Part shown: piece after piece, positions 51,884 to 59,499 of the stretch | Layout: each line of letters starts with the position of its first letter | How positions within the stretch are numbered: the stretch's first letter is position 1 | NCBI RefSeq assembly: GCF_003841505.1 | Contig: NZ_REGA01000002.1 | Span: 62,001 to 126,000 of the forward strand | Reading direction: 5' to 3' | Source of the DNA: Natrarchaeobius chitinivorans | GTDB lineage: Archaea > Halobacteriota > Halobacteria > Halobacteriales > Natrialbaceae | DNA: 64,000 nucleotides | The notes under the pieces: generated by a model | Seen by the model: only the letters and a program-made list of their open reading frames with translations | Databases searched by the model: none | What the model was told of the DNA's origin: nothing | Translations under genes and position numbers: made by a program

Positions 51884-52678
51884 ATGACCAATGCTAATTC
51901 GGTTTTGACCGAAAAAGCACTCGCGGAAACCTACGATGGCGGGTACTACGAAAACTCGTGGGAGATCGTTCAACAGTATCGTGATGCGACGAGATACGCA
52001 TCGAAACACGATGTCGGGTCGGCAGCAACTGCGAGCGCCCTCAAGCTCCCGAGAAGCCGACTACGGACCTGGATCGACGACGGTGGCAAACCGGATCCTG
52101 TCCGCGGAATCGAGATCGCACACGACTATGGCTGGCTCGAGTGTTCGTACGGAGATCCCGTCTTTGCTGGGCTAAACACTCTCGTCGCGAACGTATTTTC
52201 GGGTGGCTCGATAGCGGTTCAATACTACCAACCCAGTTTCGCACTCAATCACCGAGAGGGAGACTCACACGTATTCGATGCATTCGAACTCGCTGGAATC
52301 GAGTACGAAGTCGTCGACGATCGCGGAGATCACGGCGACGAAGTTCGCCCGGCGGAACACAGTACGGTCCTCGGCCGGACGCTCGCGGCACTCGGTGCAC
52401 CTGTGGGGCCAAAGTCGGACCAGCACCTCGATCTTCCCCCCTATCTCGACGGTGCTCCTGAGGCAGTCCGCGAGACGTTCGTCTACGCGTACCTCGAGAA
52501 TCGAGCCATAGAACACGACGAAAAACAGACGCTCACGATCAGGGAAGATCGAAATAGGACCTATCTGAGTGCGCTCGCGGATCTTATCAACGACGTCGCC
52601 AGAGGCGGAGTGAGTTTACAGGAACGCGACATCGTCATTTCTGCCGACGCGTCACGCTCTCTTGGAACAGTTCGATGA
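51884..52678 (+). CDS. HTH protein with degenerate LAGLIDADG-like domains
   Basis: A 264-aa protein. An HTH (ASKHDVGSAATASALKLPRSRLRTWIDDG, about 45-73) precedes two segments that follow homing-endonuclease LAGLIDADG spacing: GLNTLVANVFSGGSIAVQYYQPSFAL (about 98-123) and FVYAYLENRAIEHDEKQTLTIREDRNRTYLSALADLINDV (about 206-245). The acidic catalytic residues expected at the ends of the LAGLIDADG helices are missing, so it is more likely a DNA-binding regulator than a nuclease. Convergent with the phiH-type repressor. Confidence 0.55.
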   Translation: MTNANSVLTEKALAETYDGGYYENSWEIVQQYRDATRYASKHDVGSAATASALKLPRSRLRTWIDDGGKPDPVRGIEIAHDYGWLECSYGDPVFAGLNTLVANVFSGGSIAVQYYQPSFALNHREGDSHVFDAFELAGIEYEVVDDRGDHGDEVRPAEHSTVLGRTLAALGAPVGPKSDQHLDLPPYLDGAPEAVRETFVYAYLENRAIEHDEKQTLTIREDRNRTYLSALADLINDVARGGVSLQERDIVISADASRSLGTVR

Positions 52679-52690
52679 AGAGCTGCTGGG

Positions 52691-52969
52691 TCACTCGTCT
52701 CGTTCTAAATCTGCCGCCTCGAGTTCTCCCTCGAGGTAGGATCGACCTTTCTCACTTATTCGATAGAGACCACGATCTTCGTCATAGTATTCGAGAAGCC
52801 CTTGTCTTTGTAGTTCCCGAAGTCGGCGTCTGACGTGGGAGATCTTGTAATCGATATTGGCTTCGACTGTGGACGGGTTTGCGACAATCGGCTGGTTTCC
52901 CTCGTTCAGTAGGAACTCGAGGATCGAATCATCAGCTCGTGTCATCCAGTCCACCCGTGGCCTTCGCAT
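52691..52969 (-). CDS. PhiH-type winged-helix repressor
   Basis: A 92-aa protein. MRRPRVDWMTRADDSILEFLLNEG, then NPSTVEANIDYKISHVRRRLRELQRQGLLEYYDEDRGLYRISEKGRSYLEGEL, is the winged-helix type of the halovirus phiH1 repressor family. It is likely the lysogeny repressor of this element, controlling the divergent integrase-side operon and itself. Its own promoter (CTAAAAG, about 53,020) overlaps a small AACAC-C-GTGTT inverted repeat. Confidence 0.8.
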   Translation of the reverse strand: MRRPRVDWMTRADDSILEFLLNEGNQPIVANPSTVEANIDYKISHVRRRLRELQRQGLLEYYDEDRGLYRISEKGRSYLEGELEAADLERDE

Positions 52970-52987
52970 TCGATCGTCAACACACAG

Positions 52988-52998
52988 AACACCGTGTT
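52988..52998. promoter_or_regulatory. Candidate repressor operator
   Basis: AACACCGTGTT is an 11-bp palindrome 19 bp upstream of the repressor ATG and downstream of its TATA-like box, where autorepression would act. A second palindrome, TGCATTGTTCAATGCA, lies at about 53,048. Confidence 0.45.
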
Positions 52999-53029
52999 AG
53001 GTTGCTCGGTACGATGTACTTTTAGCATG

Positions 53030-53513
53030 GTTTGGTTCTCTGTAGTGCATTGTTCAATGCATTAGTTCTAAATACCCTCCGTTCCACGATCATGTCAACG
53101 GAAGCCAGACGGACCCGCCGCTGTCCGGCCGGGTCCTCGAGAGAAACGCGGACCCGGTGTTGGGGCACCGGCCCGCCTGGCTCCCGTATCCAAGGTACGG
53201 AAGCATGCAATCGCACGATGCTACGGGGCAAAAAGTCCCCGATCGACCGCACAGTATCGCCCACGGCCCACGGCCTACGGCCGCCTCGAGAAGTAACGGA
53301 AACAGTATCGGAAATCACCAAACGGGATGCAGAAACCTTCTCGGACCTGAAATTCAGGAAATCCAATATTATCGGAAATTCGGAAACCACACGGCAGTAG
53401 CTAAGAGGGACGGCCAGAGACGTAACGAACCACCGACGGACAGCAACCGCGCGCACCCCCGCTCCTACACAGTGGTGCGCACGGTGAGTCCGCGGTCCCA
53501 CAAGGGTGAGACC
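53030..53513. other. Leader region of the integrase operon
   Basis: No confident gene. It holds TGCATTGTTCAATGCA, several short GC inverted words (GGCCCACGGCC, GGCCTACGGCC) and, at about 53,362, an AATATTATCGG box suitable as promoter for the integrase operon. A 25-codon frame (53514-53591), preceded by GGGTGAGA and overlapping the next gene by ATGA, might be a leader peptide. Confidence 0.45.
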
Positions 53514-53587
53514 ATGCCATACGAAACACGCATTCACGGTAAGAGTACCGGATTCTGTAACGGGAGTAATAGCTTCGGGGTGGAACG

Positions 53588-53758
53588 ATGAGTTCCGAAC
53601 CCGCCCGCGTTGGCGGCTGTGATACGCCGACGTGCGACGGCGACGCCGAGACGAACACACCGAACGGATACGTCTGCGAATCCTGTGCGGCGAAGATCGC
53701 CGTCGAGTACGAACAGGTTCGCGAGCACGATCTCGAGGCTGGCGGTGGTCAAGCATGA
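53588..53758 (+). CDS. 56-aa zinc-finger protein of the integrase operon
   Basis: MSSEPARVGGCDTPTCDGDA followed by ETNTPNGYVCESCAAKIAVEYEQ: two cysteine pairs (C-x4-C and CxxC) about 14 residues apart. Its TGA overlaps the next ATG by ATGA. It may help the integrase as an excisionase-like factor, by position only. Confidence 0.6.
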   Translation: MSSEPARVGGCDTPTCDGDAETNTPNGYVCESCAAKIAVEYEQVREHDLEAGGGQA

Positions 53759-53877
53759 GACGATACGAGTTCCATACTCCGGAGGACCCGCCGGAGATCG
53801 TGATGGCCGAACGATTCGAGGCCATCGCCGCCGACCTGGAGCGAATCGCCGACGCCCTCGAGGAGGGATCGGAGTGA
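53755..53877 (+). CDS. 40-aa coiled-coil protein of the integrase operon
   Basis: MRRYEFHTPEDPPEIVMAER then FEAIAADLERIADALEEGSE: a short helical, leucine-periodic acidic peptide. It overlaps the zinc-finger gene by ATGA and the integrase start by GTGA, so all three are coupled. It is a possible recombination directionality factor by position. Confidence 0.55.
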   Translation: MRRYEFHTPEDPPEIVMAERFEAIAADLERIADALEEGSE

Positions 53878-54965
53878 GCGACGATCTGGTTCCCCTCGAG
53901 CCGCAGGAGGCCCTCGAGATGTGGCTTGATCGCCTCTCGGCCAACCGGTCCGACGAGACGATTCAGAGCTACGACTACCGGATGAAGCCGTTCGTGGAGT
54001 GGTGCGCGAAGGAAGGCGTTGACAACCTCAATGATCTCACGAGCCGCGACATCTTCCGGTACGATTCTGAGCGCCGTAGCGAAGGACTCGCACCCGCGAC
54101 TCTGAAGACCCAGATCGGCACGCTCAAGCGATTCATTCGGTTCTGTGCCCAGGTCGACGCTGTCAATGGCGACCTTCCGGCGAAGATCGAGGTCCCCTCG
54201 GTGGGGATCTCCGATCGAGTCAACGACGAGCTGCTAACAGCCGAACGCGCAAAGCGAATTCGCGGGAAGCTCAACCGGTACGAACGCGCCTCACGTCGTC
54301 ACGCGATGTTCGAACTGATGTGGCACACCGGGTGTCGTCTCGGTGGGCTACGTGGGCTCGATCTCGGTGACTGCTTTTTTGAGCAGGCCGACCTCGAGCG
54401 CCTTCGCCATCAGAACGACATTGACCACGAAGCCCTCGAGAACGTCGAACTCCCGTTTGTGTACTTCCGTCACCGGGAGACAACGCCGCTGAAAAACAAG
54501 CGGGCGGGTGAGCGTCCCGCTGCACTGGCACAAGAGGTCGCTGACCGGATTCAGGAGTACATCGACGTTCGACGGGTCGAACGAGTCGACGAGGACGACC
54601 GACGACCGTTGTTCACGACCGAGAAGGGCAAGAACGCGAGAGTGTCGAAATCCAGCGTTCGGCGGGAAATCTACATCATGACCCAGCCATGCCGCTGGGG
54701 GAAGTGTCCGCACGACCGCGACGAACGATCCTGTGAAGCACTGAACCACGGCCGCGAGGCAAGTTGCCCCTCGAGCCGGTCCCCGCACCCGATCCGAACT
54801 GGTGCGATCACGCACATGCGTGACCAGGGCTGGCCCCCCGAAGTCGTCGCCGAACGAGTGAACGCGACCCCTGAGGTCATCCGGGAGCACTACGACCATC
54901 CTGATCCGATCCGGCGAATGCAGTCACGTCGGTCGTTTTTGGGCGAGAAGGAGGTTTCAGAATGA
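53874..54965 (+). CDS. int: Tyrosine recombinase (SNJ2-type provirus integrase)
   Basis: A 363-aa protein from the GTG at 53874, with GGAGGG upstream. An SAM-like N-terminal core-binding domain (1-110) is followed by the catalytic domain: Arg155 in HTGCRLGGLRGLDL, His305 and Arg308 in SPHPIRTG, and the nucleophile Tyr340 in REHYDHPD. A Cys/His cluster before the HxxR box (CRWGKCPHDRDERSCEALNHG) is typical of haloarchaeal provirus integrases. It should recombine the tRNA-Pro 3' end with attP. The longer frame to 53,610 runs antiphase through the two upstream genes. Confidence 0.92.
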   Translation: MSDDLVPLEPQEALEMWLDRLSANRSDETIQSYDYRMKPFVEWCAKEGVDNLNDLTSRDIFRYDSERRSEGLAPATLKTQIGTLKRFIRFCAQVDAVNGDLPAKIEVPSVGISDRVNDELLTAERAKRIRGKLNRYERASRRHAMFELMWHTGCRLGGLRGLDLGDCFFEQADLERLRHQNDIDHEALENVELPFVYFRHRETTPLKNKRAGERPAALAQEVADRIQEYIDVRRVERVDEDDRRPLFTTEKGKNARVSKSSVRREIYIMTQPCRWGKCPHDRDERSCEALNHGREASCPSSRSPHPIRTGAITHMRDQGWPPEVVAERVNATPEVIREHYDHPDPIRRMQSRRSFLGEKEVSE

Positions 54966-55007
54966 GATTCAAATCAGCAAACAGTACGCAAAAAGCGAGT
55001 TGCTGCG

Positions 55008-55030
55008 CTCGGCGGTCCCACTCGAAATTT
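55008..55030 (+). repeat. attR
   Basis: CTCGGCGGTCCCA, then CTC, then GAAATTT. It matches attL apart from the three spacer bases. Upstream GCGAGTT still echoes the tRNA T arm but the loop differs, so no second functional tRNA is formed. Confidence 0.85.
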
Positions 55031-55099
55031 ACTACTTGTTCATCCCCAGGCTTCCCAAACACCTGAGAGTGCCGTCAGTGGCGTTTGGAGGTGGCCGTG

Positions 55100-55295
55100 A
55101 TGTCGGCGGAATTATTCACACACCCCGCCGGCTCGAAGTGTCTCCACTGCGGCGCTCACGTCACCGGTCGGTCGGCCGAGTCTCTGGTGACGACTTCGAC
55201 CCCGCTCGCCGTTGAGGCGAGTGCGATAGCTACCGACGTCTGAACTGAGGCTCTACCGCCGGTGTCGACCCCGATTCTTGATCTCGAGACAGCAC
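55100..55295 (+). pseudogene. Decayed DUF7563 zinc-finger gene of a second element
   Basis: MSAELFTHPAGSKCLHCGAHV aligns with the first gene of the intact provirus, then a frameshift occurs. In the second frame VSGDDFDPARR, a stop, GECDSYRRLN, a stop, and GSTAGVDPDS continue the same alignment. The gene keeps its ribosome-binding GGAGGTGG. It is the left end of a related, older element lying directly behind attR. Confidence 0.75.
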
Positions 55296-55319
55296 TCGAT
55301 CGCCTCGGGGATGAGACCG

Positions 55320-55451
55320 ATGTGTCAGTCGGTATTCGTCCCCGTGAGCGAACTGTACGGCGTCTCGAGTGGAACGTCGGTCAGCCATCCAGCCAACCAG
55401 GCGGTCGACGCCGAGGTTCGTAAGGCGGTCGAGAGAGGTGGGTCCTCATGA
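55320..55451 (+). CDS. 43-aa protein, paralog of the provirus 44-aa gene
   Basis: Intact. It contains FVPVSELYGVSSGTSVSHPA and QAVDAEVRKAVERGG, which aligns with the gene at 36924 without gaps. It overlaps a following ATGA frame (MSGESSSDTTGR) that echoes the third frame of the provirus. It is the surviving gene of the second element's left operon. Whether it is expressed is unknown. Confidence 0.6.
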   Translation: MCQSVFVPVSELYGVSSGTSVSHPANQAVDAEVRKAVERGGSS

Positions 55452-55564
55452 GCGGTGAATCCTCGAGTGACACTACCGGTCGACTCGTATGCAATTTCCT
55501 CTACGACCGATCGAACGCGCCCAGCTACGCCGATCGAATCCTAGGACGCGAAACCGGACCGCGT

Positions 55565-55726
55565 TTATTCGGAGATATCGTTTTCTTCCATGGATACTGT
55601 TTCAGTTGCAATGAATTCGGCCAGTTTTTTCTTCGAATGTTCGTCTAACAGGTGTCCAACGAGTTGTTCCCCGTACCCGATTTCGTCGTGGCAAACGGGG
55701 CACTCGAGGTTCGCTCTCGTTGCCAT
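55565..55726 (-). CDS. Small C2H2-type zinc-finger protein
   Basis: A 53-aa protein. MATRANLECPVCHDEIGYGE, then QLVGHLLDEHSKKKLAEFIA. CPVC and H-x4-H (HLLDEH) give a C2H2 zinc site. Short for the ORF criteria usually used, but with haloarchaeal codon use and a coherent fold. It may be nucleic-acid binding. It marks the return to chromosomal sequence; 55,727-56,052 shows no gene. Confidence 0.6.
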   Translation of the reverse strand: MATRANLECPVCHDEIGYGEQLVGHLLDEHSKKKLAEFIATETVSMEENDISE

Positions 55727-56052
55727 ACAGAGGACAGATTCTGAAGAGGCAAAAGGATCCGGCTGGCAACGTCCTGACCGTACCGTTGGAATCCGTGAGC
55801 CGGGAATCGTTCACCCCGTCGAATAATACATCGAGTCGCTGCGTGTGACCGCATTCTTGTGGCAAACGGTAGGACCCTCTCCTTGCAGAAAGATAGGGAT
55901 CAGGTCTCGAGCGTCAGCGGGCGAAAGTAATCGAACGGGCTACGGCGACGGATACCGAACTCGTACGATCTGTGTCCGCCAGTACCCTGCGACCGCGCGC
56001 CCCATCTGCGGCCGGTACATCGGTACGGCACTCCTCGGGACAGTACGCCGTA

Positions 56053-56138
56053 TCATGCGGACTGCTGTCAGTCATTCCCGAATCGACCGTGGGACGGTAC
56101 CCGGTTGGCCCGGTAACCAGTTACGGCAATCCGTATCA
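56053..56138. repeat. 86-bp two-tier palindrome, copy 8
   Basis: The outer arms are TCATGCGGACTGCTGT and ACGGCAATCCGTATCA; the inner pairing (CCGTGGGACGG, CCCGGTTGGCCCGG) is diverged. The terminal TCA is the stop codon of the first DUF5786-like gene. A doubtful, longer relative (56427-56532) ends at the stop of the second. Confidence 0.75.
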
Positions 56139-56318
56139 GTCGTCCTCGTCTCCGTCTTTCATCGCATCGAGTTGGGAGACGAGCTCGTTCGTGGAGAGAT
56201 CGGATTCGAACGAGAGCTGGCCATCGTGGTCGTTTTCGTGGACGTTGACAGCATCGACCTCCTCGTTGTCTGTCGTTTGCTGTTGTTGTTCGGACTCGTC
56301 GTAGCTACCAAAACCCAT
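56136..56318 (-). CDS. DUF5786-like protein 1
   Basis: A 60-aa acidic protein: MGFGSYDESEQQQQTTDNEE, then HENDHDGQLSFESDLSTNELVSQLDAMKDG. The MGFGSYDESEQ start and the closing S(T)NELVSQLD helix are the DUF5786 signature. Its stop codon is in the adjoining palindrome. The function is unknown. Tandem with the next gene. Confidence 0.75.
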   Translation of the reverse strand: MGFGSYDESEQQQQTTDNEEVDAVNVHENDHDGQLSFESDLSTNELVSQLDAMKDGDEDD

Positions 56319-56529
56319 AGATGAACTGCGACACTGATGGGTAAAACAGTGGCGGTTCGTCCGCTACGCTGTGATCGGATGACGTGGTTGGCGATGGAGG
56401 GAGAGATTAAGCGAGGTAGAACCAGTTGATGCGGTCTGGCGCACGTCACGACGGAGACCGCTGAAAACCCACACCCCCGAGTAGTTCTGGGCAGATACCG
56501 AAGCCGGCAAATCGGGACAGGAATTCGTA

Positions 56530-56715
56530 TCAGTCGTCCTCGTCTCTCATCGAGTCGAGTTGTGAGACGAGTTCGTTCGTCGTGAGGCCGGATTCGAACG
56601 ACAGCTGCCCGATGTGCTCGTTCTCGCGAGCTTTGACGGCGTCGTCGTTCACGCCGGTGCCGTTCACGCCGTCGGGTATCCGCTGTTGACGCTCGGACTC
56701 TTCGTATTCATCCAT
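56530..56715 (-). CDS. DUF5786-like protein 2
   Basis: A 61-aa paralog: MDEYEESERQQRIPDGVNGT, then ENEHIGQLSFESGLTTNELVSQLDSMRDEDD. The C-terminal 30 residues are nearly the same as in the first copy, while the N-terminus has diverged. The pair arose by tandem duplication, perhaps with the trailing palindrome. Confidence 0.7.
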   Translation of the reverse strand: MDEYEESERQQRIPDGVNGTGVNDDAVKARENEHIGQLSFESGLTTNELVSQLDSMRDEDD

Positions 56716-56825
56716 ACCTACCGATTCAACAGGGGGTAATCGAGCATAATACTACCGGATCGTTCGTTACGTACAGCGGGGCGAAAATTCGTCCGGCTCC
56801 TGGGGCCAACGCGTTTCGGAGTCAG

Positions 56826-58886
56826 CTACTTCAGGCGAAGATACTGTCTATCGTAGTCCGGTTCGCCCTGACGTGGGTGGATCGTGATGAACGATGCGGG
56901 GGGCAATTCGGCGAGTCGGCTCGGCAGGTCCTCGAGTTCTGAGTGCCAGCCGACGTCGCCGCGACGTGGCGAAATGGCGATGATGAGGTCGTCTTCGTCA
57001 CTTCGAGACTCGAGCCCCGGCAACAGTGCCCCCCAGTCGTCGATCGAGTCGAATTCGGCGGGGACGTCCTCTTCGACGAGTTCGAACAGGTGTTCGAACT
57101 GGTGAGAAGAGCCTTCGACGACGATGACGTTCAGTTCGGCACCGACCCCCGAGGCGATCCGCTTGACGAGGTGGACTGCCTCGTAGAACCCTTCGTGGTG
57201 GTCGGCTCCGATCGGGACGACGACGAAGATCCGCCGGGTGGTGTTGATGGGGTGGCCGAGCCGTGAGATGAGGACGGGGAGGTTGGTTCGATCCAGGACT
57301 TGATCGATGATGCTCCCGAAAATCCTGTGACGGAAGCTCTCGGCGGCGTCCCACCCCATGATTACCTGGTTGGCTTGCACCTCGATTGCTCCCTGGACGA
57401 TGCCGGAAGCGACGTTGTGATTGATTCGGGTTTCGGTCTCGATCGGGATCTCTGCTGCGCTGCCTGTCGCCGCGATGTTCTCGAGATCGACTTGAACATC
57501 GGCGATCCGCCGCTCAGTCGCTTTCTGCCTACTCGGCTGGACGACTGTGATCACGTTGACCGGTTCTGTTCCGCGACCTCCCTTGATTACGAACGCGAGA
57601 TCCAGAAGACGCTGCTGGAGTTCGGCGGTGTGCGACAGCGGTAACAGGATGTTCGGATCGTCGGTATCGTCGTCGCCCTCTTCGACGTCGCGCTCGAGGG
57701 CGAGTTTCGTCGCGGCGCGTTCGGTCAGCCACGGGCTCGCGAGCGCGGTGACGAGCAACATCAAGACAACGGCGTTGAGGATGGCTTCCCCGAACAACCC
57801 AGCGTCGTACCCGACGAGTGTGATAGCCAGCGCGGCGGCGGCCTGTCCCGTCGAGAGACCGAAGATGACGTTTCGTTCCAGCGGGGTGTACCCCTGGATC
57901 TTCGCGACGAGCCACGCGGCACCGGCTTTGGTCACGAACATAATTGCGATTATCGCCGCTGCGATCTGAAGCGTCGCCAGCCCGTCGAGGATGACGCTCG
58001 GGTCGACGAGCATCCCGACGTGTAACAGGAAAAAGGGGATGAAGAAGGCGTTGCCGACGAACTCGATGCGATTTATCAGCGTTCCACCCTGTGGGATGAG
58101 CTGATTGACCGCGATTCCGGCGACGAACGCGCCGAGGATCGGATCCAGCTGGAGCAGTTCGGCCAGACTGGCAGCGCCGAAAATCGCGACCATCACGAAC
58201 AGGAACTCGAAGTAACTCTCCTCGCTGAAGTTCTGGAAGAACCACCGGGATCCCCGGGGTAACACGAGCCAGACGCTGCCGAACAGAATTATCAGTGCCA
58301 GGAGAACGCGTGCGAACAGCCAGACGGTGAGATCACCTTCGGCGGCTCCGGTGACGATTGCGAGCACGACCAGTGCGAGGGTGTCGGTAAAGAGAATTCC
58401 ACCGAACACAGCGGTAACGGCCCGATTTTTCGTCACCCCGAGCCGGTTGACGATCGGATACGCGAGCAGGGTGTGTGAGGCAAACACCGACGACAGGAGA
58501 AGTGCCGGAAAGAGGTCGAGTCCGAGGATGGTGTGCATCGCGACAGTTCCGACGGTAAACGGTAACAGAAAGCTCGTGAGTCCGAACAACGCCGCGTTCT
58601 CCGGTGCCTCCTTGAATCCACGGATGTCGAGTTCGAGACCGACGGTAAACAACAGATAGATTAACCCGACTTCGCCGAGGAGGACGATCGCATCTGAGTG
58701 AGAAACGAGTTCGAGAGCACCGGGGCCGATTATCGCTCCGAATACGACGATCCCGACGATACCAGGTTGTCCCAGCCGCTTGATGAGCAGCGGGCCGACC
58801 AGGAAAATCGCCATCGCGATCGTAAACACCAGTACTGGCTCCTCGAGCGGAACTTCGAGGACGCTCGTCACCGCTGGAAGAATCAT
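56826..58886 (-). CDS. CPA2 family cation:proton antiporter with Usp-like C-terminal domain
   Basis: A 686-aa protein. Residues 15-395 form about 12 TM helices of the KefB/CPA2 antiporter fold (GLELDIRGFKEAPENAALFG, PILGAFVAGIAVNQLIPQGG, GLSTGQAAAALAITLVGYD). The cytoplasmic tail (about 420-686) has two Usp-like halves (VQANQVIMGWDAAESFRH and NTTRRIFVVVPIGADHHEG). It exchanges Na+ or K+ for H+, with the tail as a nucleotide or stress sensor. Salt-in haloarchaea carry many such antiporters. Ion specificity cannot be read from the sequence. Confidence 0.9.
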   Translation of the reverse strand: MILPAVTSVLEVPLEEPVLVFTIAMAIFLVGPLLIKRLGQPGIVGIVVFGAIIGPGALELVSHSDAIVLLGEVGLIYLLFTVGLELDIRGFKEAPENAALFGLTSFLLPFTVGTVAMHTILGLDLFPALLLSSVFASHTLLAYPIVNRLGVTKNRAVTAVFGGILFTDTLALVVLAIVTGAAEGDLTVWLFARVLLALIILFGSVWLVLPRGSRWFFQNFSEESYFEFLFVMVAIFGAASLAELLQLDPILGAFVAGIAVNQLIPQGGTLINRIEFVGNAFFIPFFLLHVGMLVDPSVILDGLATLQIAAAIIAIMFVTKAGAAWLVAKIQGYTPLERNVIFGLSTGQAAAALAITLVGYDAGLFGEAILNAVVLMLLVTALASPWLTERAATKLALERDVEEGDDDTDDPNILLPLSHTAELQQRLLDLAFVIKGGRGTEPVNVITVVQPSRQKATERRIADVQVDLENIAATGSAAEIPIETETRINHNVASGIVQGAIEVQANQVIMGWDAAESFRHRIFGSIIDQVLDRTNLPVLISRLGHPINTTRRIFVVVPIGADHHEGFYEAVHLVKRIASGVGAELNVIVVEGSSHQFEHLFELVEEDVPAEFDSIDDWGALLPGLESRSDEDDLIIAISPRRGDVGWHSELEDLPSRLAELPPASFITIHPRQGEPDYDRQYLRLK

Positions 58887-59390
58887 TTCGTTGGTGATCT
58901 CCGTTCCCGGTTCGTCGACGGTTCGTCGTGAAACTTCCGGTCAATTTTACCGCCTATGTCGAATTTCACTCCGAAAGGTTGTGATTATCGGAAGGGAACG
59001 AAGCGCGAGGTAATAAAGCGTCGGGCTTCGGGCAGGACCCATACAAAATCGTATCTTCCCGTAGAGAACCGTCTGAAAGCTTGTCGGATCGGAGATAACC
59101 GTCCTTCGGGATCGACGAACGATTGGGCCCGACGGCGTTTCGTCCCCTACCGATGGTTCATCGGAGAATACTCGGCGTTCGGGACGGCGTACTGAATCGG
59201 TTTTTGGCTGTTCGATAGACATACTGACGATCGACTGCTCGTTCGACACAAATCGTGACCGAAACGGAGTGAGAATCGGACGGTCGTTTGGGATGAGCTG
59301 CGCGAACCGAATCGAAAACGAATCGAAGAGGACGATCGTCTCGACGGTTCAGGGACGAACTACGGTGGGATACCGCCGACCAGTAGCCCG
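58887..59390. other. Intergenic stretch before the glmS promoter
   Basis: About 500 bp with only short, non-conserved frames. No hairpin or repeat family of the window is found here. Confidence 0.5.
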
Positions 59391-59392
59391 TC

Positions 59393-59400
59393 TATAGTAA
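59393..59400 (+). promoter_or_regulatory. TATA box of the glmS leader ORF
   Basis: TATAGTAA. Transcription is predicted about 27 bp downstream, at 59,424, next to the ATG of the short upstream ORF at 59428. Confidence 0.55.
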
Positions 59401-59427
59401 TGGGTTCGGACTGCCTGTGATCCGATC

Positions 59428-59499
59428 ATGTACGAGATGGGACGTCCGACTAAAGCGAACGACGCGGTTTCGAAGGGGGCCGACGAGGTGGCCCGCTGA
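59428..59499 (+). CDS. 23-aa upstream ORF overlapping glmS
   Basis: MYEMGRPTKANDAVSKGADE then VAR and TGA. Its stop overlaps the glmS ATG (TGATG) and GAGGTG inside it serves as the glmS ribosome-binding site. The TATA spacing makes this ORF, not glmS, the first start codon on a leaderless mRNA. It is either a translational leader that controls glmS or the remnant of a longer upstream gene. Confidence 0.45.
   Translation: MYEMGRPTKANDAVSKGADEVAR

Larger units (their letters stand above)
36601..55020. mobile_element. Integrated pleolipovirus-like provirus in tRNA-Pro
   Basis: An 18.4-kb element bounded by CTCGGCGGTCCCA at the tRNA 3' end (36601) and again at 55008, each followed three bases later by GAAATTT. 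The integrase gene sits just inside the right end. Internal modules are: left operon of small zinc proteins, nuclease-like and DUF7845-like proteins; AT-rich accessory island; leftward virion-type operon (small membrane proteins, spike-like protein, membrane protein, P-loop ATPase, conserved ORF); regulators; pilins; repressor; integrase. Gene order and protein types resemble SNJ2-like temperate pleolipoviruses. Whether it is still mobile is doubtful because one core gene has an in-frame stop. Confidence 0.85.

Noticed and set aside
54990-55020. Possible second tRNA-Pro at attR
   Set aside because: Only the 3' acceptor strand and half of the T arm are present; no D or anticodon arm.
54963-55067. 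34-codon frame overlapping the integrase stop by ATGA and crossing attR
   Set aside because: Its sequence depends on the integration junction and has no conserved features; the overlap is likely chance.
56427-56532. Ninth full copy of the 86-bp palindrome after the second DUF5786-like gene
   Set aside because: Only the outermost bases (TGATGCGG ... TTCGTATCA) match and the length is 106 bp; kept as doubtful, not listed as a copy.
58947-59249. 100-codon minus-strand frame between the antiporter and glmS genes
   Set aside because: Arg/Ser-rich, no start context, no family similarity.
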